This document shows positions 53,872 to 62,903 of a DNA stretch of 64,000 bases, in pieces. The position numbers and the translations under genes are program-made. The notes under the pieces were generated by a model. That model made no database searches, was not told the DNA's origin, and worked only from the letters and a program-made list of their open reading frames with translations. Origin of the DNA: Saprospiraceae bacterium (GTDB taxonomy: Bacteria > Bacteroidota > Bacteroidia > Chitinophagales > Saprospiraceae); contig JADJOB010000002.1 in assembly GCA_016714025.1 (NCBI GenBank), positions 1,520,001 to 1,584,000 of the forward strand, read 5' to 3'. The number at the start of each line of letters is the position of its first letter. Within the stretch, counting starts at the first letter, position 1.

Positions 53872-54267
53872 ATGGCTTACTCAGAAAAAGTGCTTGATCA
53901 TTTTAAAAATCCAAAAAATGTTGGAACTTTAGATAAAGCAGATCTAAATGTTGGAACAGGATTGGTTGGCGCACCAGAATGTGGTGATGTCATGCGTTTG
54001 CAAATTAAAGTAAATCCTGAATCAGGACTTATTGAAGATGCAAAATTTAAAACCTTTGGTTGTGGTTCTGCAATTGCTTCCTCTTCGTTGGCAACGGAAT
54101 GGCTTAAAGGAAAATCTTTAAATGAAGCCATGGAAATAGACAATATGGCCATTGTAGAAGAACTTGCTTTACCTCCGGTTAAAATCCATTGTTCGGTATT
54201 GGCTGAAGATGCAATCAAAAGTGCTATTAAAGATTACAAAGAAAAAAATTCCGTGCCTGTTGTATGA
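53872..54267 (+). CDS. iscU: Fe-S cluster assembly scaffold IscU
   Basis: A 131-residue scaffold on which 2Fe-2S and 4Fe-4S clusters are built. The start YSEKVLDHFKNPKNVG is diagnostic, and the three cluster cysteines are C37 (PECGD, with Asp39), C64 (FGCGSAIASS) and C107 (KIHCSVLAEDAI). The LPPVK motif recognised by the HscA chaperone is present at 100-104. It overlaps iscA by four bases. The usual leader is replaced by heptamer repeats ending eight bases before the ATG. Confidence 0.97.
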   Translation: MAYSEKVLDHFKNPKNVGTLDKADLNVGTGLVGAPECGDVMRLQIKVNPESGLIEDAKFKTFGCGSAIASSSLATEWLKGKSLNEAMEIDNMAIVEELALPPVKIHCSVLAEDAIKSAIKDYKEKNSVPVV

Positions 54268-54590
54268 TTTATCTTGGAGCATCTGCTAAAGAAAAAATTG
54301 AACAATTACGCAAAGAAGCGGGAATTGGTTTAGATCATTTCATACGTGTTTCGGTCACAAGTGGTGGTTGTAGCGGATTAAGCTATAATATGGATTTTGA
54401 TAATGTCGCCCAACCAAATGACCAGGTTTTTGAAGACAATGGTGAAAAAATTGTGACCGATCTGAAATCATTCTTGTATTTATTTAACTCTACATTGGAA
54501 TTTTCAGGAGGGCTTCAGGGAAAAGGCTTTTATTTCGAAAATCCAAATGCATCACGTACCTGTGGATGTGGTGAAAGTTTTGCTGTCTAA
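54264..54590 (+). CDS. iscA: HesB/IscA-family Fe-S carrier
   Basis: A 108-residue A-type carrier with the three conserved cysteines: C36 in SGGCSGLSY and C100/C102 in RTCGCGESF. It passes Fe-S clusters from scaffold to targets. Length is typical. Its ATG overlaps the iscU stop by four bases (ATGA), so the two are translationally coupled. Confidence 0.94.
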   Translation: MIYLGASAKEKIEQLRKEAGIGLDHFIRVSVTSGGCSGLSYNMDFDNVAQPNDQVFEDNGEKIVTDLKSFLYLFNSTLEFSGGLQGKGFYFENPNASRTCGCGESFAV

Positions 54591-54642
54591 TAGCGTATTC
54601 CAATTAAATACTTTTTCTATTGCAATAGTTAGGAGTTAAACT

Positions 54643-55944
54643 ATGCAACCCACTGAATATCGAATTTCTTTTCTTGAATTCAGTTTATACATTTACGTTT
54701 TACTTTGTGGATTCCAAAATATCTTGCATCTTCCAGTATTTGAAGAAAAATTGCAAGTTTCAGATTTGTGGTTTTTAGTTATTCTGTTTCAACTTGCACA
54801 TTCCTGGAAAAAATTTCAATTGGGTTTTGCCAAATTAATTTCATTTAAATTTATTAGGGTTTATGGCATGCTGTTAATAGCTTTTCTCAGTATTAACTTC
54901 ATTGCTTGTTTGATAAATTATTCTGTAGCAGGCATATTGGATAGTGTTGGAAAACTGTATCTGGTATCAATGCATGTTGTATTCATTGCTTGCTTTGAGA
55001 TTTGCAATGCTTCAAATCCGCAAATCAGAATGGTCCGGGCTTTTATTCATTTGGCTGTACTTGTTTCTGTTATCGGACTCATAGGTTGGATTCTAAGTGT
55101 TTGCGGAATCGAAAATATAACTACAGAAATTTTCAAGGGATATCCTTATTTCGGAGATACCCATCGGATTAGAGCCTTCAGCCCGACAGCTTCATTTTAC
55201 ATCTCAATGGTAGCCATTGGCATTGCCTCTGCACTTTATGAATTTATATTTTTGTCAAAAAGAGCAGTATTTGGATACCTGGCATTGCTGATGAGCTTAG
55301 TAGCCGTATTGTGCTTTGCAAAATCCTTTTTGTTTATTCTTTTGGTTTGGATCCTTTTCTTATTGTTTAAAATGCAAGCCAATTTTAAATTCATGGTCTT
55401 CTATATAATTGTGATTTTAGCTGCGCACCTAGTCACTACTCATTTTTTATTCATTACAAAAAGTCAATTAAACAATTCAAACCTTCTCAATGGACCTTTT
55501 ACTTCAGGAGAAATATTGTATCAATCCAATAATTTTGCCATTGCTGCAAGTTCATATTATCAATTAAAAAAAACAAGCTGGCAAATTTTCACAACAAATC
55601 CATGGTGGGGTATTGGCCCTGGAAACTTCAATCATGAAATAACCAAGTTAAAAATGCAAGGAAATTTTCCGGCTCAACTATCAAATTACGATCCGCATTC
55701 TACGATATTGGGTGCTCTGGCAGAGACTGGTTTGTTTGGATTTTTGGTTTTGATAGGACTTGTTGTTTTTTATGTATGCAGTTTTAGTCTGTACCAATCC
55801 CGAATAGATCCTATTTCTTTTTTATTAGGAATGCTTTTATTGATCATGTGCGCAGAGGGACTCTCTATGGATGTGTTAAACTTTAGGCACTATTGGCTTG
55901 TATTATCCCTGGTAATTTGGAATCGTATAAAATTGACAAATTGA
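54643..55944 (+). CDS. O-antigen ligase/polymerase-like membrane protein
   Basis: A 433-residue protein with about ten predicted membrane helices and a long external loop before the last three, the layout of the Wzy/WaaL (O-antigen ligase) family. The loop carries NPWWGIGPGNFNHE (about 320-333) and DPHSTILGALAETGLFGF (about 350-367), which match the family's conserved His-containing periplasmic region. A good ribosome-binding site (AGGAG) precedes the ATG. It lies between iscA and the convergent hscB (four-base gap), an unrelated insertion into the Fe-S gene group. The glycan is unknown. Confidence 0.82.
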   Translation: MQPTEYRISFLEFSLYIYVLLCGFQNILHLPVFEEKLQVSDLWFLVILFQLAHSWKKFQLGFAKLISFKFIRVYGMLLIAFLSINFIACLINYSVAGILDSVGKLYLVSMHVVFIACFEICNASNPQIRMVRAFIHLAVLVSVIGLIGWILSVCGIENITTEIFKGYPYFGDTHRIRAFSPTASFYISMVAIGIASALYEFIFLSKRAVFGYLALLMSLVAVLCFAKSFLFILLVWILFLLFKMQANFKFMVFYIIVILAAHLVTTHFLFITKSQLNNSNLLNGPFTSGEILYQSNNFAIAASSYYQLKKTSWQIFTTNPWWGIGPGNFNHEITKLKMQGNFPAQLSNYDPHSTILGALAETGLFGFLVLIGLVVFYVCSFSLYQSRIDPISFLLGMLLLIMCAEGLSMDVLNFRHYWLVLSLVIWNRIKLTN

Positions 55945-55948
55945 CTGG

Positions 55949-56476
55949 TCAAATTTCGTTTTCAGAATTTGATAGATGTTCGCGTAAACGAATAAAGTAC
56001 TTTAATTTAAAATAATAGAATTTCATTTGATTTAATATTTCTGAATTTCGATTCCCTCGGTCAAAGTCAATAAATATTGGATGAATTGTTTTTTGAGCAT
56101 TGGATTCGGCTAAACTTAGTTCATCCATTAAGCGATTAAGTTGTCCAGTATCCTGCGATTCTTTTGCTTCGAAGATAGCTTCGTGTAATTCCATCATTTG
56201 CATGAGAAATTCTTGTGGCAATGCCTGCGTATTTTCCTGAATCGGACCCTCGGTCAATTCAATGATATATTTTAACCTGCTGAGTGGATTTAAAAGGATT
56301 TTATATGCTTGGTTATTATACGCTGTGTGAAAATCTTGGTCGGGTTTATTTGAATTAATATCTGGATGAAACTCGCGACTTTTTTCATAGTACTTTTTAC
56401 GCAGTAGATTGAGATCAATTTCAAAAGCTATTGGTATGCCAAAGTGTTCAAAGTAATTTTGCATATAGGTAAACAA
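55949..56476 (-). CDS. hscB: Fe-S assembly co-chaperone HscB
   Basis: A 175-residue J-domain protein. NYFEHFGIPIAFEID is the HscB-type opening and the J-domain HPD is in REFHPDI (about 38-40); the C-terminal helical domain that binds IscU starts near 90 (LPQEFLMQMMELHEAIFEA). It stimulates the HscA ATPase during cluster transfer. An ATG at 56464 (MQNYFEHFG) is a likely alternative start. hscA and ferredoxin genes are not in the window. Confidence 0.9.
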   Translation of the reverse strand: MFTYMQNYFEHFGIPIAFEIDLNLLRKKYYEKSREFHPDINSNKPDQDFHTAYNNQAYKILLNPLSRLKYIIELTEGPIQENTQALPQEFLMQMMELHEAIFEAKESQDTGQLNRLMDELSLAESNAQKTIHPIFIDFDRGNRNSEILNQMKFYYFKLKYFIRLREHLSNSENEI

Positions 56477-56530
56477 TTAAAACCACAGATTTGAAATTCA
56501 GTGGATTAGCAAAACAGATAGCTGATCAAT

Positions 56531-57868
56531 TTATTTACTAAACCCTCTGACTACATCCAATCCGTTGGCATACAACATCAAAGCCATTAATAGGAAGAAG
56601 CCAATCATCGTTGCTTTTTCTACAATTTTATCAGGTACTTTTTTGCCAGTAACCACTTCGATTAATAGGAATACAACATAGCCGCCATCCAATGCTGGAA
56701 TTGGCAACAAATTCATAAATGCTAAAATAATTGACAATACAGCTGTCATAGCCCAAAATGCATTCCAGTCCCAGGTTGCCGGAAACATTTTTGTAATGGA
56801 TGCAAATCCTCCTAAAGAGTCTTTTGCTTTTATAGTTCCTGCAAACATTTGTTTGAATGCTTTCAACTGGGTAGTCAATATATCAACCCCTCTTGTAACT
56901 CCTGCAGGAAGCGAAGCAAGGAAACTATAATGTTCAGTTTCTACTTTAATAAATTTATCCATGGGCTCCCACTGTACACCTAACATTCCTTTGTCATTGG
57001 TAACAATGTTAATAGCCACTGTATCCATTCCACGTTTTAATTGAATATCAAATGGCGTGTTTATTTTTCCTTTTATCCGTTTAGTAACATCCTGGATGTA
57101 CAGAGTAGATTCATTATTAATTGAAATAATTTCATCACCTGGTAAAATTCCTTGTTGTTTAGCCGGGCTGCCGTCAGCGACGCTTGCAATCTGGGCCGGT
57201 AAACGAATTGACCATAAATCCAGACTTTTAAAATCAGGCTTAGTCAATAAGCTGATGTATTTTGGATCAACTGAAATATTTTGAGATTGTCCATCCCGAA
57301 TGATTTCAACTTGGTGGGATTCTTCAAAAACAAGCGTTTTCAGAAGGGTGCCTCGATCAAACCGATCGATTGTAACGGATCCAATTTTTGTTATTTGATC
57401 ACCGTCTCTGAATCCCATGGTATAGGCCAAACTATCCACAGCAATGCCATATTTCATTTCTTTAGTTGGCACGTATTGAATGCCATCTTTCCAAATTAAA
57501 ATTGCAAATACTAAAAAACCAAATATAAAATTAACTGTGACACCTCCAATCATTATAATCAGACGTTGCCAGGCTGGTTTTGAACGGAACTCCCATTCTT
57601 TAGGTTCAGACTGTAATTGTTCGAGGTCAAAACTTTCATCGACCATCCCTGCTATTTTAACATAACCACCTAAAGGCAGCCAACCGATTCCGTATTCTGT
57701 TTCACCAATTTTTTTCTTAAAGAGAGAAAACCAGGGGTTAAAGAAAAGGTAAAATTTCTCCACCCGTGTTTTAAACCATCTGGCTGGAAAGAAGTGACCG
57801 CATTCATGGATAACTACCAGAATGGTTAAGCTAAGTATAAGCTGACTAATTTTAATTAAGATGTCCAT
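56531..57868 (-). CDS. rseP: Site-2 membrane protease RseP
   Basis: A 445-residue intramembrane zinc protease. The active site H21-E22-x2-H25 (VIHECGHFF) is in the first helix, and the third ligand motif NLLPIPALDGG lies near 390-400. PDZ domains occupy the periplasmic part: a degenerate one around 120-180 and a clear one around 205-285, with DGSPAKQQGILPGDEI. RseP cleaves anti-sigma factors and remnant signal peptides. About four membrane helices. It begins 78 bp beyond the DEAD-box gene's stop. Confidence 0.93.
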   Translation of the reverse strand: MDILIKISQLILSLTILVVIHECGHFFPARWFKTRVEKFYLFFNPWFSLFKKKIGETEYGIGWLPLGGYVKIAGMVDESFDLEQLQSEPKEWEFRSKPAWQRLIIMIGGVTVNFIFGFLVFAILIWKDGIQYVPTKEMKYGIAVDSLAYTMGFRDGDQITKIGSVTIDRFDRGTLLKTLVFEESHQVEIIRDGQSQNISVDPKYISLLTKPDFKSLDLWSIRLPAQIASVADGSPAKQQGILPGDEIISINNESTLYIQDVTKRIKGKINTPFDIQLKRGMDTVAINIVTNDKGMLGVQWEPMDKFIKVETEHYSFLASLPAGVTRGVDILTTQLKAFKQMFAGTIKAKDSLGGFASITKMFPATWDWNAFWAMTAVLSIILAFMNLLPIPALDGGYVVFLLIEVVTGKKVPDKIVEKATMIGFFLLMALMLYANGLDVVRGFSK

Positions 57869-57946
57869 TGTTATTCAATAATACGTTTAACAGCGTTAAA
57901 TTAAAATTGTTTTTTGAAATTTAGCTTGATTAACAGGTTTTAAACG

Positions 57947-59620
57947 TTAATCGGGTTTTTTAATTTGAATTTCCCGGCCTTTGTACTTTAAATTTTTACA
58001 ATGCAATAATTTTGAGGAAGATTCAGGATCGGTCATAAAATAGGAATAGGTATTTTTCATATCAATATCCCTGATTGCGCGTCCACTGATTTTCGTTAAT
58101 TTAAATATCTCCTCACGAATTTCATCGTATTTTAAATTGTCTTTGCGACCGAGATTAATATGCAATCGCACATTATTTGATTTTTTAGAAGGGGATGAAG
58201 ATTCACTTCGTCTTCTGGAACCACTGCTTCCACCCCGACCCCGGTTATCACCTGAACGGTCATGGTAACTGCCACCACCACCTGAACTTAATTTTTCTTC
58301 CACATTAATATCTGGCATTGAAAGATAATTGGAATTGAATTTTTTCATTTCAGAATGTAAAATGATTTCAACCAATTTTTCTTTATCCATTTGCATTAAA
58401 GGCCAAACCCATTCATTCTTAAAAGGAATTAATTTAGTTTCATCAACATCGTTTGTGATTTGTTCGATAAAATTCACAATTCTTGCCTGATATACTTCTT
58501 CTGCGCGAGGTATGGTATAGCGCTCAAATTTTAAATTGGCCATCCGTTCAATCCGGTGTAATTTATATGCTTCTTTAATATGCAACAATACAATTGAAAA
58601 GCCTTTCTGGCCAGCACGAGCCGTACGACCGCTTCGATGCGTATAGTTTTCAATATCATCCGGAAGATGAAAGTGAATAATGTGTGTTAAATTTTTAACA
58701 TCGATACCTCGGGCAGCCACATCAGTTGCAAATAAAACTTTTACTGATTTATGTCTGAATTTACTCATGACTTTATCCCGCTGGCGCTGTTCAAGATCGC
58801 CATGAAGACAATCAGCAGCATATCCATCTTTCAACAGGATGTCACTGATTTGTTGCGTTTCAATTTTTGTATTGCAAAATACGATACCGTAAAAGTCAGG
58901 ATGAAAATCTACAATTCGTTTGAGTGCAATGACTTTATCTTTTGCTTGTACAACTGCGTATTGATGTGTAATATTTGGCTGCATCAGGTTTTTCTTTCCA
59001 GCAACCAATTCTTTTGGGTGATGTAAAAACCGACCTGCTATTTCTCGAATTTCTGGTGACATGGTTGCAGAAAACAAGGCAGTTTTCTTTTCAGCCGGAG
59101 TGTGTGCTAAAATGGATTCCATGTCTTCACGAAAACCCATATTAAGCATTTCGTCGGCTTCATCAAGAATGACAATTTTTACCTGATTAATTTTAACACT
59201 TTGACGATCCATTAAGTCCATAAGTCGACCTGGTGTTGCAACCACGATATGAACCGTTTGACGTAATTCTTTGATTTGAGCAGAAATACTGCTTCCACCA
59301 TAGACAGCAAGAATGCGAACACCTCTTAAATGGCGTGCAAACTTGTTGAGGTCTGATGTAATTTGTAGACACAACTCCCTGGTTGGTGCAATGACCAAGG
59401 CCTGGGTATAGGGTTTATCCAGGTTTATATTTTGTAAAATAGGGAGTCCAAAAGCGGCAGTTTTGCCGGTACCGGTTTGCGCTAATGCAATTAAATCATG
59501 TTCTTGATCTAATAAAACCGGGATCGCTTTTTCCTGGATTTCGGTTGGAGTTGTATACTCTAAATCTGTAATGGCTTGAAGCAACTGCGCCTCAATACCT
59601 AATTGCTGAAATGCTGACAT
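57947..59620 (-). CDS. deaD: DEAD-box RNA helicase (DeaD/CsdA-like)
   Basis: A 557-residue DEAD-box protein: Q motif near 20-27, Walker A AQTGTGKTAAFGLP (about 46-59), PTRELC, TPGRL, DEAD in VILDEADEMLNMGF (about 152), SAT in ALFSATM, then HGDLEQRQRD, ATDVAARGID and HRSGRTARAG in the second RecA domain. A Gly/Ser/Arg-rich linker (about 445-490) leads to a C-terminal DbpA-type RNA-binding domain (about 490-557). It assists ribosome assembly and mRNA turnover, especially in the cold. The neighbouring RRM protein lies just upstream, separated by a terminator. Confidence 0.94.
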   Translation of the reverse strand: MSAFQQLGIEAQLLQAITDLEYTTPTEIQEKAIPVLLDQEHDLIALAQTGTGKTAAFGLPILQNINLDKPYTQALVIAPTRELCLQITSDLNKFARHLRGVRILAVYGGSSISAQIKELRQTVHIVVATPGRLMDLMDRQSVKINQVKIVILDEADEMLNMGFREDMESILAHTPAEKKTALFSATMSPEIREIAGRFLHHPKELVAGKKNLMQPNITHQYAVVQAKDKVIALKRIVDFHPDFYGIVFCNTKIETQQISDILLKDGYAADCLHGDLEQRQRDKVMSKFRHKSVKVLFATDVAARGIDVKNLTHIIHFHLPDDIENYTHRSGRTARAGQKGFSIVLLHIKEAYKLHRIERMANLKFERYTIPRAEEVYQARIVNFIEQITNDVDETKLIPFKNEWVWPLMQMDKEKLVEIILHSEMKKFNSNYLSMPDINVEEKLSSGGGGSYHDRSGDNRGRGGSSGSRRRSESSSPSKKSNNVRLHINLGRKDNLKYDEIREEIFKLTKISGRAIRDIDMKNTYSYFMTDPESSSKLLHCKNLKYKGREIQIKKPD

Positions 59621-59653
59621 TGAAATGTGAAATGGAGAATGGAAAATACGGTT

Positions 59654-59690
59654 AAAAAAATACCTGCCACGGTTGGGCAGGTATTTTTTT
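59654..59690 (-). terminator. Intrinsic terminator between the RRM and DEAD-box genes
   Basis: TACCTGCC (59661-59668) pairs with GGCAGGTA (59676-59683) across a 7-nt loop. A-runs and T-runs on both sides extend the stem and give a T-tract in either direction. On the minus strand it ends the RRM gene transcript 75-110 bp after its stop, before the DEAD-box gene. Confidence 0.88.
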
Positions 59691-59764
59691 TGTTCTGTTT
59701 ATATCATTTAATTTCAACAACAAACTTGTTGAAGAAACGACATATTCTGCGTTAAAGACCAGAA

Positions 59765-60094
59765 TTAAAATCTTCTGCGAAAATCACGGTTGTTTCCACC
59801 ACCGTTGCCGCCACTACCACCACCTGGGCGGAATGGACGTCTTTCTTTTTCTTGTGGTGGTCTAGCTTCAGATACGGAGATCTGACGCTCTTTAATGGTT
59901 TTTTGATCGAGATTTGAAATCGCTTCTCGACCTTCATCATCGTTAGGCATCTCAACAAAAGCAAATCCTTTGCTTTTGCCAGACATCTTGTCGGTAATGA
60001 TTTTAACTGAAGTAACTTCGCCAAATTCTGAAAACATGGCTTGAAGTTGGGCTTCCTTGACGCCATAGTCAAGGTTTCCTACATAAAGATTCAT
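59765..60094 (-). CDS. Small RRM RNA-binding protein with Gly/Arg-rich tail
   Basis: A 109-residue protein with a single RRM at about 1-80: RNP2 LYVGNL at 3-8 and RNP1 KGFAFVEM at about 42-49. The tail is rich in Pro, Arg, Gly and Asn (RPFRPGGGSGG, NRDFRRRF), typical of bacterial Rbp-type cold- or stress-linked RNA-binding proteins. A predicted 74-nt leader (promoter at 60173-60180) leaves room for post-transcriptional control. Confidence 0.93.
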   Translation of the reverse strand: MNLYVGNLDYGVKEAQLQAMFSEFGEVTSVKIITDKMSGKSKGFAFVEMPNDDEGREAISNLDQKTIKERQISVSEARPPQEKERRPFRPGGGSGGNGGGNNRDFRRRF

Positions 60095-60172
60095 TGAAAA
60101 AAATATTTAAAAATTAAGAAAAATTTAGACGGGTATGATAAAATAGATTGATAGGCAATAATATATATAATG

Positions 60173-60180
60173 CAAAGGTA
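60173..60180 (-). promoter_or_regulatory. Predicted -7 box upstream of the RRM gene
   Basis: TACCTTTG on the minus strand exactly matches TAnnTTTG, about 80 bp before the ATG at 60094, giving a long leader. No -33 element was recognised. Confidence 0.36.
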
Positions 60181-60227
60181 TTACAAATAAATTGAAATAA
60201 ATTATAATTTTTTTGAAAAAAAAGATT

Positions 60228-60935
60228 TTAAGCCCTCTGCGGACCATTTAATAAGAGCAAACGGATCCCAAAATGCTTAAAATTGCCGGATTGAATGGCG
60301 TTTGATCCATTCAGTGCTTGCTCCAAGGGGCTTAAATCAAATCGCTCCCAGGGTAAAAAATAATAGGGTTGCAATGCAATTCTACATACAGAACCATTTG
60401 ATAATCCGATATTTATATGAAATTGGGAACCCCAGGCAGTTTGTCGGGAAACTTGAGTTTTGTTTGTGTTTGGGGTGAACTTATCCTTAATGCTCAAAGA
60501 ATTGAGATTAATTGAAGTCCCGATCTGGATCCACTGACCTCCTGTTTCCAATAAAAAATTATAGGACTCTAATTTATAGTATACCGTTCGATTGTATTCC
60601 AGATTGTCAGCAGGATTGAGGCCTTCAGCCTTGGTATTGACTTGACCGTAGGTCCAATTAAATCCACATGAGCCAATCCTCCCTGTATATCGAAGTCCAA
60701 TTTGCAAGCCATTTAATACCTTAATCGGACTAAAACCGGAGCTTAACCAGGCATTTGAAGCATTGTATTTTTGTAAAATTTGGGTATTTTCGGCTAAATC
60801 CATAAAAGACAAACCGTATCCAACCTGAATATTAACCTGGGCAATTAAGCTAACCGAAAATAGAAAGCTAACTAGGAGACTTAAAAAACGGGGGGTATAA
60901 GCTTTCAATATTTGAGAAAAACCTTTGAACCACAA
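60228..60935 (-). CDS. Predicted outer-membrane protein, unknown function
   Basis: A frame of 235 residues opening with TTG at 60935. An internal TTG at 60905 would give a cleaner signal peptide (MKAYTPRFLSLLVSFLFSVSLIAQ), so the true protein may be ten residues shorter. The rest alternates hydrophobic and polar residues as in a small beta-barrel, for example LQIGLRYTGRIG and WIQIGTSINLNSL. No conserved family is recognised. Divergent from the glycosyltransferase-TPR gene at 61011. Confidence 0.5.
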   Translation of the reverse strand: MWFKGFSQILKAYTPRFLSLLVSFLFSVSLIAQVNIQVGYGLSFMDLAENTQILQKYNASNAWLSSGFSPIKVLNGLQIGLRYTGRIGSCGFNWTYGQVNTKAEGLNPADNLEYNRTVYYKLESYNFLLETGGQWIQIGTSINLNSLSIKDKFTPNTNKTQVSRQTAWGSQFHINIGLSNGSVCRIALQPYYFLPWERFDLSPLEQALNGSNAIQSGNFKHFGIRLLLLNGPQRA

Positions 60936-61010
60936 ACATATTAATTATTTATTTAATATTAAAATTTTTTTTGCTTTTCAATATCTTGCAGCACGGATTA
61001 AAAAAATAAT

Positions 61011-62903
61011 ATGTCAAAATCATTCACATTCAGCAGTTTGTCTTCTAAAAACTTGCGTAATTATTTTGTCTACCTGATCTTATTCGGATTGTCATTTGCC
61101 TTATATAGAGAATCTATCGGGTTTGGATATGTATTGGATGACGTGATCGTATTATCTGAAAATAGCTTTGTCCAAAAGGGTTTTAAGGGAATTAAAGACA
61201 TTCTGAGCAAAGAGAGCTTCACAGGATACTTTGGTACACAAAAAGACTTGGTTGCCGGATCAAGATACCGTCCATTATCTATTGTGAGTTTTGCAATCGA
61301 ACACGAATTTTTGGGAAATTATCCAGCAGCAAGCCACCTGATTAATATCCTGTTGTATGCATTCACGGCCTGTCTGATATTTCGTTTGTTTCAATTGTTC
61401 AACATTTCAAAACCGGATTCGCCTTGGTATCTTGCTTTGCCCTTTATCGGAGCTTTGTTGTTTGTTGCACATCCCATACATTCTGAAGCAATCGCTAATA
61501 TCAAAGGCAGGGATGAAATCCTTTGTTTGTTATTTGCAATTGCCGCATTGATTTCCTGGATTCGCTATTATGATACCAAATCCAAAGTGCATGCCGGTGC
61601 ATCGATGGTGTGGTTTTGTTTGGCTTTGTTTTCAAAAGAAAATGCAGTTACGTTTGTATTAATTATTCCTTTGACAATTTATTTTTTTAGATCATCATCT
61701 TTAAAGTTGAGTTTATTAAGTGCCTGGCCTTTATATCTCTGTTTTGTTTTTTTTATTCTCGTTCGTTGGAAAGTAATTGGTTATTTTTTAAGTAATGGAG
61801 TTGTAATAACCGATTTAATGAATAACCCGTTTGTAGGGATGCGTTTGGATGAAAAGATTGCAACTATCTTTTATACGATATTGTGGTATTTTAAATTGCT
61901 GATTTTTCCTCATCCCTTAACGCACGATTATTATCCTTACCATGTGCCTAAAGTAGGATTTACACATTTTATTCCGATCGTATCTGTTTTGGTTTGTGGC
62001 ATTTTGTGTTGGCTGGCCTATCATTTTCGTTCTAAAAACAAAACCATCAGTTATTCGATTTGCTATTATTTTATCACGTTTTCAATTGTATCCAATTTTG
62101 TCTTTCCTGTAGGAACATTTATGAATGAACGCTTTTTGTATATGCCATCGCTTGCATTCAGCTTGGTTTCTGCATTCGCAATCAGTCAACTGGTCGAACT
62201 TCAAAAATATAAATGGCCCACATTGCTGTTTACCCTGTTGTTACTTATTGCCTATAGCTACAGAACGTTAACGCGTGTACCAGATTGGAAAGATGGATTT
62301 ACTTTAAATTTATCTGCGGTAAATGTTTCAAAAAACAGTGCCCGGATCAATTTATTTACAGGAGTATCTTATTATCAAAAATCGCAAACGGAAGATAACG
62401 AGGCAAAGAAAATGGAGTATTTAAAAACTGCTGAAATTTATATTGACCGTTCATTGGCAATTTTTCCTGAATACGGACAAGGCTTAAATATGAAGGCTGG
62501 AATTTTGGCAGAATATCTTAAAAAAGACAATGATATCCATAGCTTTCTTAAAAAACTCGAACCGGTCATTAAAGCCAAACCTGATTTGGATTTTGTGACA
62601 AAGTATATGGAGTTTTTGACCAAAGACCCTGAAAATAATGGAATTATGTTGCCTTACTTAAAACATGTAGGATACGACTTGTTGTATAAAGAAAAACGCA
62701 ATTACCAATTCGCATTACACTTTTTAGGCATGGCATATAAAATCAATGATCATGATCCGGAAATCTGTTATTATATTGGGCTTTGTTATAAGGAAATGGC
62801 ACGATTTGGGAAAGCAAGCAGTGCCAAAATCCAGGAATTTGAGAACAATGCTAAAGCCTTTTTTAACCAGGCTGCATCACTAGACCCTAAATATGCACAA
62901 TGA
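61011..62903 (+). CDS. TMTC-like membrane glycosyltransferase with C-terminal TPR region
   Basis: A 630-residue protein. Residues ~20-440 hold about ten membrane helices. The first loop has YVLDDVIVLSENSFV (acidic DD near the start of the GT-C fold) and YRPLSIVSF, and HPIHSEAIANIKGRDE (about 154-169) is the characteristic motif shared with DUF1736/TMTC protein O-mannosyltransferases. Residues ~445-630 are helical and resemble TPR repeats (AEIYIDRSLAIFPEYGQGLN, then ICYYIGLCYKEMARFGKA). Such proteins transfer lipid-linked sugar to proteins in the periplasm; that role is inferred. Its 3' end overlaps dprA by 11 bp. Confidence 0.75.
   Translation: MSKSFTFSSLSSKNLRNYFVYLILFGLSFALYRESIGFGYVLDDVIVLSENSFVQKGFKGIKDILSKESFTGYFGTQKDLVAGSRYRPLSIVSFAIEHEFLGNYPAASHLINILLYAFTACLIFRLFQLFNISKPDSPWYLALPFIGALLFVAHPIHSEAIANIKGRDEILCLLFAIAALISWIRYYDTKSKVHAGASMVWFCLALFSKENAVTFVLIIPLTIYFFRSSSLKLSLLSAWPLYLCFVFFILVRWKVIGYFLSNGVVITDLMNNPFVGMRLDEKIATIFYTILWYFKLLIFPHPLTHDYYPYHVPKVGFTHFIPIVSVLVCGILCWLAYHFRSKNKTISYSICYYFITFSIVSNFVFPVGTFMNERFLYMPSLAFSLVSAFAISQLVELQKYKWPTLLFTLLLLIAYSYRTLTRVPDWKDGFTLNLSAVNVSKNSARINLFTGVSYYQKSQTEDNEAKKMEYLKTAEIYIDRSLAIFPEYGQGLNMKAGILAEYLKKDNDIHSFLKKLEPVIKAKPDLDFVTKYMEFLTKDPENNGIMLPYLKHVGYDLLYKEKRNYQFALHFLGMAYKINDHDPEICYYIGLCYKEMARFGKASSAKIQEFENNAKAFFNQAASLDPKYAQ

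Noticed and set aside
59752..60072. 106-codon minus-strand frame rich in Lys, Arg and Val
   Set aside because: It is a shifted frame of the RRM gene, whose Gly/Arg-rich tail codons create the apparent basic protein.
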